This document shows positions 1 to 8,641 of a stretch of DNA of 64,000 nt, piece after piece (the stretch's first letter is position 1; each line of letters opens with the position of its first letter). Origin of the DNA: Streptomyces sp. NBC_00285 (GTDB lineage Bacteria; Actinomycetota; Actinomycetes; Streptomycetales; Streptomycetaceae); contig NZ_CP108055.1 of assembly GCF_036174265.1 (NCBI RefSeq), forward strand, positions 6,324,001-6,388,000, read 5' to 3'. Under the pieces are notes generated by a model. That model was not told the DNA's origin and ran no database searches. It saw only the letters and a program-made list of their open reading frames with translations. Both the position numbers and the translations under genes were made by a program.

Positions 1-110
1 ACGCCAGTGCCGCCGTCATGGGTTCCAGCTACGCGGGCGCCGGCTCGACGATCGGCCCGGCGATGACGTTCGGGTACATCGCGGCCCGGGACATCGCCGG
101 GGTGCTCTAG
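1..110 (+). CDS. FAD-dependent oxidoreductase, C-terminal end (partial)
   Basis: This is the last 35 codons of a gene that begins left of the window; the reading phase starts at base 3 and the TAG stop is at 108-110. The readable end contains GAGSTIGPAMTFGYIAARD. A Gly-rich segment followed by GPAxTFGYIAAR is how the FAD-binding domain of the fumarate reductase / 3-ketosteroid dehydrogenase-like flavoprotein family normally ends, where it closes over the flavin. The substrate cannot be told from this fragment. Its stop overlaps the stop of the convergent methyltransferase gene by a few bases, so the two transcripts run tail to tail. Confidence 0.6.
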   Translation, partial: ASAAVMGSSYAGAGSTIGPAMTFGYIAARDIAGVL

Positions 111-760
111 TCGGGAACGCTTTGGTCCCGGCGGACGATCAGTGCGGCCTGCCGGGTCGTCTCGTTGGCGTGGGGTTCGCGTACCGTCCGGGAGACGGGC
201 GCGAACCCGGCCGCCGTCAGCAGCCCACCCATGTCCTCCGGCTGCCGCCGCAGGAAGTCCAGGGTCACCTGGTGCCCCCATGGGTTCTCGTGGCGGCGCG
301 GCTCGTCGCCGATCTGGAAGGCGAGGAGCAGATGCCCGCCGGGTGCCAGGACCCGCCTGAACTCGGCGAAGAGGGAAGGGAGTTCATCCACAGGCGTGTG
401 GATGGAGGAGTACCAGGACACCACGCCCGCCAGTGCGCCGTCGGGCAGGTCGAGCTCCAGCATCGACCCCCGCTCGAACCGCAGCCCCGGGTTCTCCCGC
501 CGCGCGATCGCCAGCATCGACTCCGACAGGTCGAGCCCGAAGACGGACAGCCCGAGGGAGGCGAGGTGCGCGGTGACCCGCCCTGGCCCGCAGCCCAGGT
601 CGGCTACCGCCCCGCCCTCGCCCACGAGGCCGGCGAATCCGGCGAACACCGCCCGGTCCAGCGGCTTGCTCGCGATCTCGTCGCTGAAGCGCTCGGCGTA
701 GTCCTCGGCGATGGCGTCGTAGAAGGTGCGGGTGGCGGTCACGAAGTCGGTGTCGGTCAT
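107..760 (-). CDS. Class I SAM-dependent methyltransferase
   Basis: A 217-residue cytosolic protein with a Rossmann methyltransferase core. Motif I reads VADLGCGPGRVT (about residues 52-63) and the acidic end of beta-2 is seen in GLDLSESML. A post-I region LDLPDGALAGVVSWYSSIH and motif III-like RRVLAPGGHLLLAFQ follow, which is the Methyltransf_11/25 pattern. The substrate is unknown. The ATG at 758-760 is preceded by a purine-rich GGGTCCCCC stretch rather than a classical Shine-Dalgarno. It stands alone on the minus strand, separated from the cold-shock gene upstream by a hairpin, so it probably has its own promoter in the 761-813 interval. Confidence 0.85.
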   Translation of the reverse strand: MTDTDFVTATRTFYDAIAEDYAERFSDEIASKPLDRAVFAGFAGLVGEGGAVADLGCGPGRVTAHLASLGLSVFGLDLSESMLAIARRENPGLRFERGSMLELDLPDGALAGVVSWYSSIHTPVDELPSLFAEFRRVLAPGGHLLLAFQIGDEPRRHENPWGHQVTLDFLRRQPEDMGGLLTAAGFAPVSRTVREPHANETTRQAALIVRRDQSVPD

Positions 761-813
761 GGCGGGGGACCCTAGCGGGGGCCACTGACAACGGGTCCGG
801 CGTAGGAAAAGGC

Positions 814-847
814 AGGAGCCCCGCTGCCGTGCGGCCGCGGGGCTCCT
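814..847 (-). terminator. Rho-independent terminator after the cold-shock gene
   Basis: An 11-bp perfect stem, AGGAGCCCCGC (814-824) with GCGGGGCTCCT (837-847), encloses a 12-nt loop. Read on the minus strand it is followed by GCCTTTTCC, a short T tract, which suits termination of the cold-shock transcript that ends at 919. Confidence 0.75.
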
Positions 848-918
848 TGGGTACTGCGTCAGGTCCGGATCAGAGGCAGGATCGCCTGTGAGTCGGGATC
901 ACGATGAGACGGGATCGC

Positions 919-1122
919 TCAGACGGGGGTGACGTTCTCCGCCTGCGGGCCCTTCGGCCCCTGGGTCACGTCGAAGGAGACCGCCTGGTTCTCCTCCAGC
1001 GAGCGGAAGCCGCTCGCGTTGATCGCGGAGTAGTGGACGAAGACGTCGGGTCCTCCGCCCTCCTGGGCGATGAAGCCAAAGCCCTTTTCGGCGTTGAACC
1101 ACTTCACGGTTCCGGTAGCCAT
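919..1122 (-). CDS. Cold-shock domain protein (CspA family)
   Basis: A 67-residue single cold-shock domain that binds single-stranded nucleic acid. RNP-1-like KGFGFI and RNP-2-like DVFVHYSAI are both present, and the protein begins [18 protein letters not shown] as most Streptomyces Csp proteins do. The reading frame stays open upstream, but the ATG at 1120-1122 is chosen because AAGGAGGG lies 3-6 nt before it and the family length is 65-70 residues. A leader of about 110 nt separates it from the predicted promoter, as is usual for cold-shock genes. It probably acts as an RNA chaperone. Streptomyces carries several paralogues, so no specific symbol is given. Confidence 0.95.
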   Translation of the reverse strand: MATGTVKWFNAEKGFGFIAQEGGGPDVFVHYSAINASGFRSLEENQAVSFDVTQGPKGPQAENVTPV

Positions 1123-1213
1123 AAGCCCTCCTTGGGCCCAAAAGGGTTGCCCTGCTCCAGAACCTGCAAGTGTGAAAACAGTGCCGCACAACTGCATTCG
1201 TCTGAAAACGACT

Positions 1214-1270
1214 AGAGCCCGCGGTTACATGCTCCGCAGGCTCTGTACTGCAAGGGAAACCAAACTGCAA
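1214..1270 (-). promoter_or_regulatory. Predicted cold-shock promoter with overlapping inverted repeat
   Basis: On the minus strand, TTGCAG (1265-1270) and TACAGA (1242-1247) are separated by 17 nt, a good match to the housekeeping consensus, placing the start point near 1235. An 11-bp inverted repeat (1214-1224 with 1234-1244, one G-T mismatch) covers the end of the -10 element and the start point. It is therefore placed like an operator rather than only a leader hairpin. Confidence 0.55.
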
Positions 1271-1397
1271 CTTGCGGCGAGCGTAGCACGCAGGCAGCCG
1301 AAAGCAATAGAGGCCAAGATCACGTCAACCGGATGTTTGAAGATCGGGAAGAGGTGACTCCGGGGTCGAAGTTCGAAGCCTACCCCAAGGGGGCTAG

Positions 1398-2255
<858 letters not shown>

Positions 2256-2288
2256 CCTGCATCTGAAACTGATGATGGGGGAGGCAGC

Positions 2289-4175
2289 ATGCAGCCGCTG
2301 GGCATCGACGAGCCCACCGTCGTGGGGCCCTACCGGCTGCTCGGCCGGCTGGGTTCCGGCGGCATGGGCCGGGTCTACCTCGGCCGCAGCGCCGGGGGCC
2401 GCACGGTCGCCGTCAAGATCGTGCACCCGCACTTCGCGCTCGACGAGGAGTTCCGCGCCCGTTTCCGGCGCGAGGTCGACGCGGCACGCAGGGTGGGCGG
2501 CGCGTGGACGGCGCCCGTCCTGGACGCGGACCCGGAGGCGGCGGTGCCCTGGGTCGCCACGGGGTACGCGGCGGGGCCCTCGCTGGCAGCCGCGGTCGCG
2601 GACGGGGGACCGCTGCCCGAGCATTCCGTACGGGTCCTGGGGGCCGGCCTCGCCGAGGCGCTGACGGCCGTCCACGACCTGGGACTCGTCCACCGGGACG
2701 TCAAGCCCTCCAACGTCCTGCTCACGGTCGACGGCCCCCTCCTCATCGACTTCGGCATCGCCCGCGCCACGGACGGCACCGCGTCCCTGACCTCGACCGG
2801 CGTCTCCATCGGCTCGCCCGGCTACATGTCCCCCGAGCAGATCCTGAGCCGGGGTGTGTCGGGCGCGGCGGACGTCTTCTCGCTGGGTGCGGTACTGGCG
2901 TTCGCGGCGGCGGGGACACCGCCCTTCCCGGGGGACTCCTCGGCCTCCCTCCTCTACAAGGTGGTGCACGAGGAGCCCGAACTCGGATCGCTGAGCGGGG
3001 AGTTGCGGGAGGTCGTGGAGGCCTGCCTGGTCAAGTCGCCGCAGGACCGGCCGACTCCGGGCGAGGTGGCCCGGCGGCTCGCTCCGGAGGGGGCGGCACG
3101 TCTGGTGGCGGCGGGGTGGCTGCCGGGGGCGCTGGTCGAGCAGGTGGGACGCAGTGCCGTACAGCTGCTGAATCTGGAGGCGGTGGGCGAACAGCCTTCG
3201 GGGCCGGTGGGGTTCAGCAGTCCCTCGGTGGGCGGGGGTTCGGCGGGAACCTCGGACGCGTTCGGGGCGTCCGGTTCGTTCGGGTCGTCCGGCGCGTTCG
3301 GGCCGCCGCCCGTGATGCCGGTGGTGTCCGCGGGGGCGCCTCCGGCCCCGGCCGCCGGGCCTCCGGCGTATCCGGTCACGCCGCCGGCCTTCACGGCTGG
3401 GTCCTTCGTGCCCGAGCCCAGGGACGCGGCGCCGCAGGAAGGCGTGGCGCACGAGACGGTGGTGCCCTCCGACCGGCACCCCGGCTCCGGCTCCGGCTCC
3501 GGTCTCGGCTCCGGTCCCGGAAAGCTCTCCGTGTCCGTGGCCGCCACCTCCACTGCCGGTGACAACGGCCGTGGCCGTCGGCTGAGTTGCACCGTGGCGC
3601 TCGCGGTCGCGGGGGCGCTGGCCGCGGTGACCGTGGGGTCGGTGTTCGTGTTCGATCTGCTGCCGGGCCGGGGGGACGACGACTCGGCGAGTTCCGCACC
3701 CGGCAACGACTCCTACTCCTCGGCGCCGACCTCCTCGTCCACGGCCTCCGCGCCCTCGGATTCCTCCACTTCGGTGCCCGTCCCCTCGACCGTCCCGTCC
3801 AGCGCGTCGGCGGGCGGGCCCGCCGCGGTTCCCGCCCGCTATCTCGGCACCTGGGAGGGCCAGGGCAGCGGCCTCGACGGAGCCCTGCCCATGGGGACCT
3901 TCCGGATCACCGTCAAACAGGTCGGTGTCGGTGAGGAGTTGGGCCGACTGCGGCAGACCGACGTGATCGGCGCGATCTGCACCGACGTCCTCACGCTGAA
4001 GAAGGTCACGGACACCGAGCTCGTCACCACGGCCGTCGGTGCGAAGGACAACCACGCGGGCTGCAACCCCACCGCCCACACCGTCCGCCTCACCGCGGCC
4101 GGCGACGACCTGAAGTACACGTCGGAGAGCGAGGCGGAGGGGTATCCCGAGGCGCGGATGTCCAAGGTGGGATAG
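2289..4175 (+). CDS. Transmembrane serine/threonine protein kinase (PknB/Hanks type)
   Basis: A 628-residue protein. Kinase domain at about 13-270: Gly-rich loop GSGGMGRVYLG, VAVKIV with Lys43, catalytic loop HRDVKPSN (Asp137), DFGIAR (Asp154), and the activation-segment end GSPGYMSPEQ. A low-complexity Pro/Ser/Gly/Ala linker (about 300-420) leads to one membrane helix near 434-458. A Ser/Thr-rich stalk and an extracellular domain of about 115 residues beginning YLGTWEGQGSG follow. No PASTA repeats are seen, so the ligand is unknown. It starts 33 bp after mqnA and may be cotranscribed with it. The outer domain probably senses an envelope signal. Confidence 0.93.
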   Translation: MQPLGIDEPTVVGPYRLLGRLGSGGMGRVYLGRSAGGRTVAVKIVHPHFALDEEFRARFRREVDAARRVGGAWTAPVLDADPEAAVPWVATGYAAGPSLAAAVADGGPLPEHSVRVLGAGLAEALTAVHDLGLVHRDVKPSNVLLTVDGPLLIDFGIARATDGTASLTSTGVSIGSPGYMSPEQILSRGVSGAADVFSLGAVLAFAAAGTPPFPGDSSASLLYKVVHEEPELGSLSGELREVVEACLVKSPQDRPTPGEVARRLAPEGAARLVAAGWLPGALVEQVGRSAVQLLNLEAVGEQPSGPVGFSSPSVGGGSAGTSDAFGASGSFGSSGAFGPPPVMPVVSAGAPPAPAAGPPAYPVTPPAFTAGSFVPEPRDAAPQEGVAHETVVPSDRHPGSGSGSGLGSGPGKLSVSVAATSTAGDNGRGRRLSCTVALAVAGALAAVTVGSVFVFDLLPGRGDDDSASSAPGNDSYSSAPTSSSTASAPSDSSTSVPVPSTVPSSASAGGPAAVPARYLGTWEGQGSGLDGALPMGTFRITVKQVGVGEELGRLRQTDVIGAICTDVLTLKKVTDTELVTTAVGAKDNHAGCNPTAHTVRLTAAGDDLKYTSESEAEGYPEARMSKVG

Positions 4176-4249
4176 CGCGCGAACCCGCGTGGAGCCGTGG
4201 CTGGGTACGCTCTCGCCATGCCGCGACCCCGACGCCGTACCGCGCACAC

Positions 4250-5023
4250 GTGACCGCGCTGCTCGTCGCCCTGGCCGCGGTGTGGGGTGCGGGCGCGGGG
4301 GCGCTTCTGCCGAGGGCGGCGTACCGGTTCTCCGTTCCGCAGGAGGAGGACTGGCGCGCCCTCTGCCCCGGTGGGCATCCCCTGCCCGGGTGGCTCGGAC
4401 GGGGGCGGTGCGCGCGATGCGCGGCACGGACGGCGGGGGCGGTCGTGACCGAAGACGCCGAAGTGCCGCCGCCCCCGGTGTACGGCCCTCGCACCCCCCT
4501 GGTCTCCCTCGCCACCGCCCTCCTCTGCGCGGTGCTCGCCCTCGCCACGGACACCCGGCCCGAGCTCGCCGTCTGGCTGCTGCTCACCCCTGTCGGTGTG
4601 CTGCTCGCCCTCGTCGACCTGCGGGTGCGCCGGTTGCCGGACCTGCTGACGCTGCCCCTCGCGGGTGCCGCCCTCGCACTGCTCGGGGCGGTCGCGCTGG
4701 TCCCCGAGCACACGGGGGACTGGCCGAGAGCACTGTGGGCCGCACTCGTGCTCGGCGCCTTCTACTACGTGCTGTGGCGGCTGAACCCCGGCGGAATGGG
4801 CTTCGGCGACGTGAAACTGGCCCTCGGGGCAGGGGCGGTCCTGGGGTGGTACGGCTGGGACACCCTGCTGTTGGGGACCTTCGCCGGGTTCCTGCTCGGC
4901 GCGCTCTGCGGCGGTGTCCTCGTCCTCGTGGGGAAGGCTGGCCGCAAGACGGCGATCCCGTTCGGGCCGTTCCTGATCGCGGGGGCGTACGCGGGGCTGC
5001 TGGTCGGCGCGTACACGGCCTGA
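4250..5023 (+). CDS. Prepilin peptidase-like membrane aspartic protease (A24)
   Basis: A 257-residue polytopic membrane protein from GTG 4250. Both catalytic aspartates of the type IV prepilin peptidase family are visible: LVDLRVRRLPD (Asp about residue 122) and the GxGD motif in GGMGFGDVKLALGAG (Asp about 186). An N-terminal cytoplasmic loop holds cysteines and a histidine (CPGGHPLPG, RCARC), as in bifunctional enzymes with a zinc-binding methyltransferase segment, but the loop is short, so methylation activity is doubtful. No pilin or secretion ATPase gene lies nearby. The substrate would be type IV pilin-like precursors encoded elsewhere. Confidence 0.85.
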   Translation: MTALLVALAAVWGAGAGALLPRAAYRFSVPQEEDWRALCPGGHPLPGWLGRGRCARCAARTAGAVVTEDAEVPPPPVYGPRTPLVSLATALLCAVLALATDTRPELAVWLLLTPVGVLLALVDLRVRRLPDLLTLPLAGAALALLGAVALVPEHTGDWPRALWAALVLGAFYYVLWRLNPGGMGFGDVKLALGAGAVLGWYGWDTLLLGTFAGFLLGALCGGVLVLVGKAGRKTAIPFGPFLIAGAYAGLLVGAYTA

Positions 5024-5094
5024 CGGCGGGGTTGTCGGAGCGCTGGCGTAGGCTGGCGTGGTCCGTCCGAACCCTTGACGAAAGGCACGCCCCG

Positions 5095-6294
5095 GTGACC
5101 GAGAAGGCCGACCTTCAGTCCGTCCTCGACCGTGCCGCCGAGGGCGGGCGCATCACGGCGGAGGAGGCGCTCGACCTCTACCGCGACGCCCCGCTGCACG
5201 CGCTGGGCGCCGCAGCCGACGCCGTGCGCCGCCGTCGGTACGCGGGTACGGAGCACATCGCGACGTACATCATCGAGCGGAACATCAACTACACGAACGT
5301 ATGCGTCACGGCGTGCAAGTTCTGTGCCTTCTACGCCGCGCCCAAGGATAAGGCCAAGGGCTGGACCCGCGAGCTCGACGACATCCTGCGCCGGTGCGCG
5401 GAGACCGTCGAACTCGGCGGCACGCAGATCATGTTCCAGGGCGGACACCACCCGGACTTCGGCGTCGAGTACTACGAACAGCACTTCTCCGCCATCAAGA
5501 AGGACTTCCCGCAGCTGGTGATCCACTCGCTGGGCGCGTCCGAGGTCGAGCACATGGCGAGGATCTCGAAGGTCTCGGTCGAGGAGGCGATCCAGCGGAT
5601 CCACGCCGCCGGCCTGGACTCCTTCGCGGGCGCCGGCGCGGAGCTCCTTCCCGCGCGCCCCCGCAAGGCCATCGCCCCGCTGAAGGAGTCCGGCGAGCGC
5701 TGGCTGGAGATCATGGAGGCCGCGCACAACCTGGGCGTGGAATCGACCTCCACCATGCTGATGGGCACCGGCGAGACCAACGCCGAGCGCATCGAACACC
5801 TGCGGATGATCCGCGACGTACAGGACCGGACGGGCGGCTTCCGCGCGTTCATCCCGTACACCTACCAGCCGGAGAACAACCACCTGAAGGGCCGCACCCA
5901 GGCCACGCTCTTCGAGTACCTCCGGATGATCGCGATCGCCCGTCTGTTCATGGACAACATCGCCCACATCCAGGGCTCCTGGCTGACCACCGGCAAGGAG
6001 GTCGGCCAACTCTCCCTGCACTACGGCGCGGACGACCTCGGCTCGATCATGCTGGAGGAGAACGTCGTCTCCAGCGCGGGTGCCAAGCACCGCTCCAACC
6101 GTATGGAGATCATCGACCTCATCCGCAAGGCGGACCGTGTCCCGGCCCAGCGGACCACGACGTACGAGCACATCGTCGTGCACGACGACCCGGCGAACGA
6201 CCCGGTGGACGAGCGGGTCATGTCCCACATCTCCTCCACGGCGATCGCGGGCGGCACGGCCCACCCCGAGCTGAAGATCCTCGCCTCCAACTAG
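5095..6294 (+). CDS. mqnC: Cyclic dehypoxanthinyl futalosine synthase MqnC
   Basis: A 399-residue radical SAM enzyme. The [4Fe-4S] ligand motif CVTACKFC (CxxxCxxC) follows the family hallmark RNINYTNVC. FQGGHHPDFGVEYY and LMGTGETNAERIEHL are also diagnostic. It cyclises dehypoxanthinyl futalosine in menaquinone biosynthesis. The frame is open for 300 codons upstream, but that part overlaps the peptidase gene. The GTG at 5095 fits the usual MqnC length and has a purine-rich GAAAGG stretch about 10 nt before it. It follows the peptidase by 71 bp, and the next gene begins 7 bp after its stop, so the two are probably translationally linked. Confidence 0.95.
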   Translation: MTEKADLQSVLDRAAEGGRITAEEALDLYRDAPLHALGAAADAVRRRRYAGTEHIATYIIERNINYTNVCVTACKFCAFYAAPKDKAKGWTRELDDILRRCAETVELGGTQIMFQGGHHPDFGVEYYEQHFSAIKKDFPQLVIHSLGASEVEHMARISKVSVEEAIQRIHAAGLDSFAGAGAELLPARPRKAIAPLKESGERWLEIMEAAHNLGVESTSTMLMGTGETNAERIEHLRMIRDVQDRTGGFRAFIPYTYQPENNHLKGRTQATLFEYLRMIAIARLFMDNIAHIQGSWLTTGKEVGQLSLHYGADDLGSIMLEENVVSSAGAKHRSNRMEIIDLIRKADRVPAQRTTTYEHIVVHDDPANDPVDERVMSHISSTAIAGGTAHPELKILASN

Positions 6295-6301
6295 GCCCGC
6301 C

Positions 6302-6892
6302 TTGACCACCATTCACGCCGCCGACCTCCTGATCCCGGGAGGCGGACAGCCGTCGCTGCCCGGCGGGGCGGTCCTGGTCGAGGGGCGCGAGATCGCGGCC
6401 GTCGCGGCGTACGAGGACCTGGCGGCCGCCCACCCGACGGCACGGGTGCGTCGCTGGCCGGGAGTTCTCACCCCGGGCCTGGTGAACCCCTACGGCCCCG
6501 AACTCCTCGAACAGGCCTACCACCCGGACCCGCGCGAGGAGCTGGGCAGCGAGCCGATCTCGGGCGAAGCCCTCGCGGCTCTCGGCATGACCGACGTCAG
6601 GTGGGGCGCGAGTGCGCGGCGGGGCGTGCAGCGGATGCTGGCGCACGGGTGCGTCGCGGTGGCGGGTGCGCTGTGGCGCCCCATGGTGATCGACGCCGTA
6701 CGCCGGTCGGGCCTGACTGTCGAGCAGCGGTTCGCGGATCCGGCGGGCCCGCCTTCACTCGCTGCCCCGGGGGCCTTCGCAATCGCTCTGCAGCCCCGGA
6801 CCGAGGCGACGTTCGCGGTCTTCGAAACTGCGGAGACGAAGGCCTGCGTGGCCACGGTGATCAAGGGTCGCCTGGTGCACCGGCGCAAGTAG
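6302..6892 (+). CDS. Amidohydrolase-like composite-domain protein, catalytic motif lost
   Basis: A 196-residue protein from TTG 6302, 7 bp after mqnC. The N-terminal 60 residues look like the beta-sandwich composite domain of amidohydrolases (imidazolonepropionase-like): LLIPGGG, AVLVEGREIAAV, then LTPGLVNPYGPELLE. Active enzymes have PGLVNAHxH at the last position. Here the metal-binding HxH is replaced by Pro-Tyr-Gly, and the protein is less than half the normal length. It ends with another composite-domain strand, ACVATVIKGRLVH. Its tight linkage to mqnC suggests a part in the futalosine pathway, where a related amidohydrolase deaminates aminodeoxyfutalosine, but catalysis by itself looks unlikely. 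Confidence 0.7.
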   Translation: MTTIHAADLLIPGGGQPSLPGGAVLVEGREIAAVAAYEDLAAAHPTARVRRWPGVLTPGLVNPYGPELLEQAYHPDPREELGSEPISGEALAALGMTDVRWGASARRGVQRMLAHGCVAVAGALWRPMVIDAVRRSGLTVEQRFADPAGPPSLAAPGAFAIALQPRTEATFAVFETAETKACVATVIKGRLVHRRK

Positions 6893-6893
6893 G

Positions 6894-6914
6894 TGTCCGG
6901 AACTCAACCGGACA
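6894..6914. terminator. Small convergent terminator hairpin
   Basis: TGTCCGG (6894-6900) pairs with CCGGACA (6908-6914) around a 7-nt loop. It sits in the 11-bp gap between two convergent genes and overlaps the last codons of the right-hand one, so it could end both transcripts. The stem is short and has no T tract. Confidence 0.4.
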
Positions 6915-7932
6915 ATGCCACCCCGAACGCCCCGGCGTCCTGAGAGACCCCGCTGCAGTTGGTCAGCGCGTCGTCCTCGTCGGCGTCTCCCTTCTGGCAC
7001 TGCTGATCCCGGAACGTCGACCACATCGACACCCACGCCACCTCCTTCGACTCCGCGAACTCCCGCATCTGCGCCGCGTCGGACAACGTGAACGTCTCCC
7101 CGGCCACGTCGTTCGTCCCGATCATCGAGGTGAGCGCCAGAGCCCGCCACGCGACGGCGTCCGACGTGCCGAAGACCGATTTCAGCTGAGCCTGCGCCGC
7201 CTTCGCGGAGGTGATCGCGTAGTCCCCCATGTCCCCGTCGTACGACTCCCCGTAGTTCATCGTCATGATGTTGACGGTCGACACCTGGACCGACTTGTCG
7301 TTCGCGGACTCCAGCAGCGCCACGCTGTCGTCGTCGAGCCCGGAGGGCATCACGGGCAGCGTGAACGAGACGGTGAGGTCGGTGCGTTGCTTCTGCAGCA
7401 GCGCGATCGCCTCGGACCGCAGCTCCACCGAGTCGGAGTCGGTGAGCGTGTCCCCCTCGATGTCGAAGTCGGCGAGGGAGGACCCGGCCGCGTCCAGGGC
7501 GGTGCCGTACGCCGCGGCCAGCTTCGTCACACTGGAGCACGTCTCGGCCAGTTCCTTCCCCGAGGCCCCGCCGAAGGAGACCCGGACCTGCGCGCCGTCC
7601 TTCTTCAGCGCGCTGATGCGGGACGCGACGGAGGAGTCGCCGATGGCGTTCGAGTCGTTCCACTGGGGCGTGCAGGCGCTGCCCTTGGCGATCACGAACG
7701 CGAGGTTGTACACCGAGGGTGAGCCGGCGGAGTCGTTGCCGGAGGCCTCGTCGGCGCTCACGTACGGGGCGTACGAGGTGCTGGACGACGCCTCCTGCGA
7801 GGCGGTCGCCGACGCCTGCCCGGAGGGACTCGCGCCGCTTTGCCGTTCGGGCTCGGACTTCGCGGAACACCCCGTGGTGGCCAGGGCAAACAGACAAATG
7901 AGCCCGAACGTCGGCCTCAGGAAACGCCGCAT
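6904..7932 (-). CDS. Secreted GH18-like (chitinase-type) lipoprotein
   Basis: A 342-residue exported protein. The signal peptide ends in lipobox LATTGC, so it should be lipid-anchored. A Ser/Ala/Glu-rich linker of about 45 residues precedes the catalytic domain. The glycoside hydrolase 18 active-site motif DxxDxDxE appears as SSLADFDIEG near residue 155, with the family substrate-side motifs VRVSFGGASG and STVNIMTMNYG. This is the small bacterial chitinase type whose barrel carries two extra Cys residues near the end. It should cut chitin or a related GlcNAc polymer outside the cell. It is monocistronic and has no chitin-binding module. Confidence 0.85.
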   Translation of the reverse strand: MRRFLRPTFGLICLFALATTGCSAKSEPERQSGASPSGQASATASQEASSSTSYAPYVSADEASGNDSAGSPSVYNLAFVIAKGSACTPQWNDSNAIGDSSVASRISALKKDGAQVRVSFGGASGKELAETCSSVTKLAAAYGTALDAAGSSLADFDIEGDTLTDSDSVELRSEAIALLQKQRTDLTVSFTLPVMPSGLDDDSVALLESANDKSVQVSTVNIMTMNYGESYDGDMGDYAITSAKAAQAQLKSVFGTSDAVAWRALALTSMIGTNDVAGETFTLSDAAQMREFAESKEVAWVSMWSTFRDQQCQKGDADEDDALTNCSGVSQDAGAFGVALSG

Positions 7933-8237
7933 TGCTCATGCACCAGCTCTCGTGATGTTCGTCTCAGGACGGAAACAAGGCCTCATTCAAAGGGAGAACG
8001 TCTCATACAAGGCCGGTGTTCAAAGCGACAGTCGATACATAGCGAATCCATGGGAGGCATCGCGCGAATCCGGCCAACCGGGCGAACTGAATAGGGTATT
8101 CGGCACACTTCCCTCCATGGTGACCTGCGCAGGTGTTCGGAAAATCTCTCAGGGAAATGACAGGTTAAGGCGTTTCTCATATGCCTCTCACAAGAAGAAC
8201 GGTTTCGGTCACATAAAGACTCCTTAACGTCTGCGGA
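7933..8237. other. Divergent intergenic region
   Basis: A 305-bp gap, less GC-rich than its surroundings, separates the minus-strand chitinase-like gene from the plus-strand glycan operon, so it must hold both promoters. A GGGTAT hexamer near 8093-8098 and the A/T-rich run around 8160-8226 are the likeliest promoter material, but no convincing paired -35/-10 element or operator was identified. Confidence 0.3.
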
Positions 8238-8627
8238 ATGCATTCCGAGCCTGCCATCGAAAGCCGCGCCGACGTGCGCGGTCGCCGCCGCAAACGCGGT
8301 AACGAGTCCGCCGACGGTCCCGTGTTCGTTGACAACTCCGGGCGCCGCTCCAGGACGCTGCGCCGGATCGGCCTTCTCCTCGGCGTCCTGTCCCTCGGCT
8401 ACGCCGTCGTGCTGGGCCTGGCCTTCATGGGCATCGGCGTGTCCACCACGTCGCTGGTGCCCTTCGGCAACGGAGGGCCCGGCGGGCCCGGCGGGTCCTC
8501 GGACTCCGGCCCCCGCGGCATCCGGCCGCAGGGCGGGATCGGCACCCCCCGGGCCCTGCCCACCGGTACTCCGCCCACGGGCGCCGCCCCGACCGCTTCC
8601 CCGACCGCCTCCGCGGCCTCCAACTGA
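8238..8627 (+). CDS. Small single-pass membrane protein of the glycan operon
   Basis: A 129-residue protein of unknown function. The N-terminus is highly basic (RGRRRKRGN and SRTLRRIG), followed by one hydrophobic helix at about residues 40-65 (LLLGVLSLGYAVVLGLAFMG). A Gly/Pro/Thr/Ala-rich tail without predicted structure should lie outside the cell. It begins the operon; the deacetylase/glycosyltransferase gene starts 14 bp after its stop. Its membrane topology and position suggest an accessory subunit of the polysaccharide synthase, but no family was recognised. Confidence 0.7.
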   Translation: MHSEPAIESRADVRGRRRKRGNESADGPVFVDNSGRRSRTLRRIGLLLGVLSLGYAVVLGLAFMGIGVSTTSLVPFGNGGPGGPGGSSDSGPRGIRPQGGIGTPRALPTGTPPTGAAPTASPTASAASN

Positions 8628-8641
8628 CCGAAGGCCACCTC

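Noticed and set aside
4189..5094. N-terminal extension of mqnC by 302 codons
   Set aside because: It overlaps the prepilin peptidase gene in another frame; MqnC is normally about 400 residues, matching the GTG at 5095.
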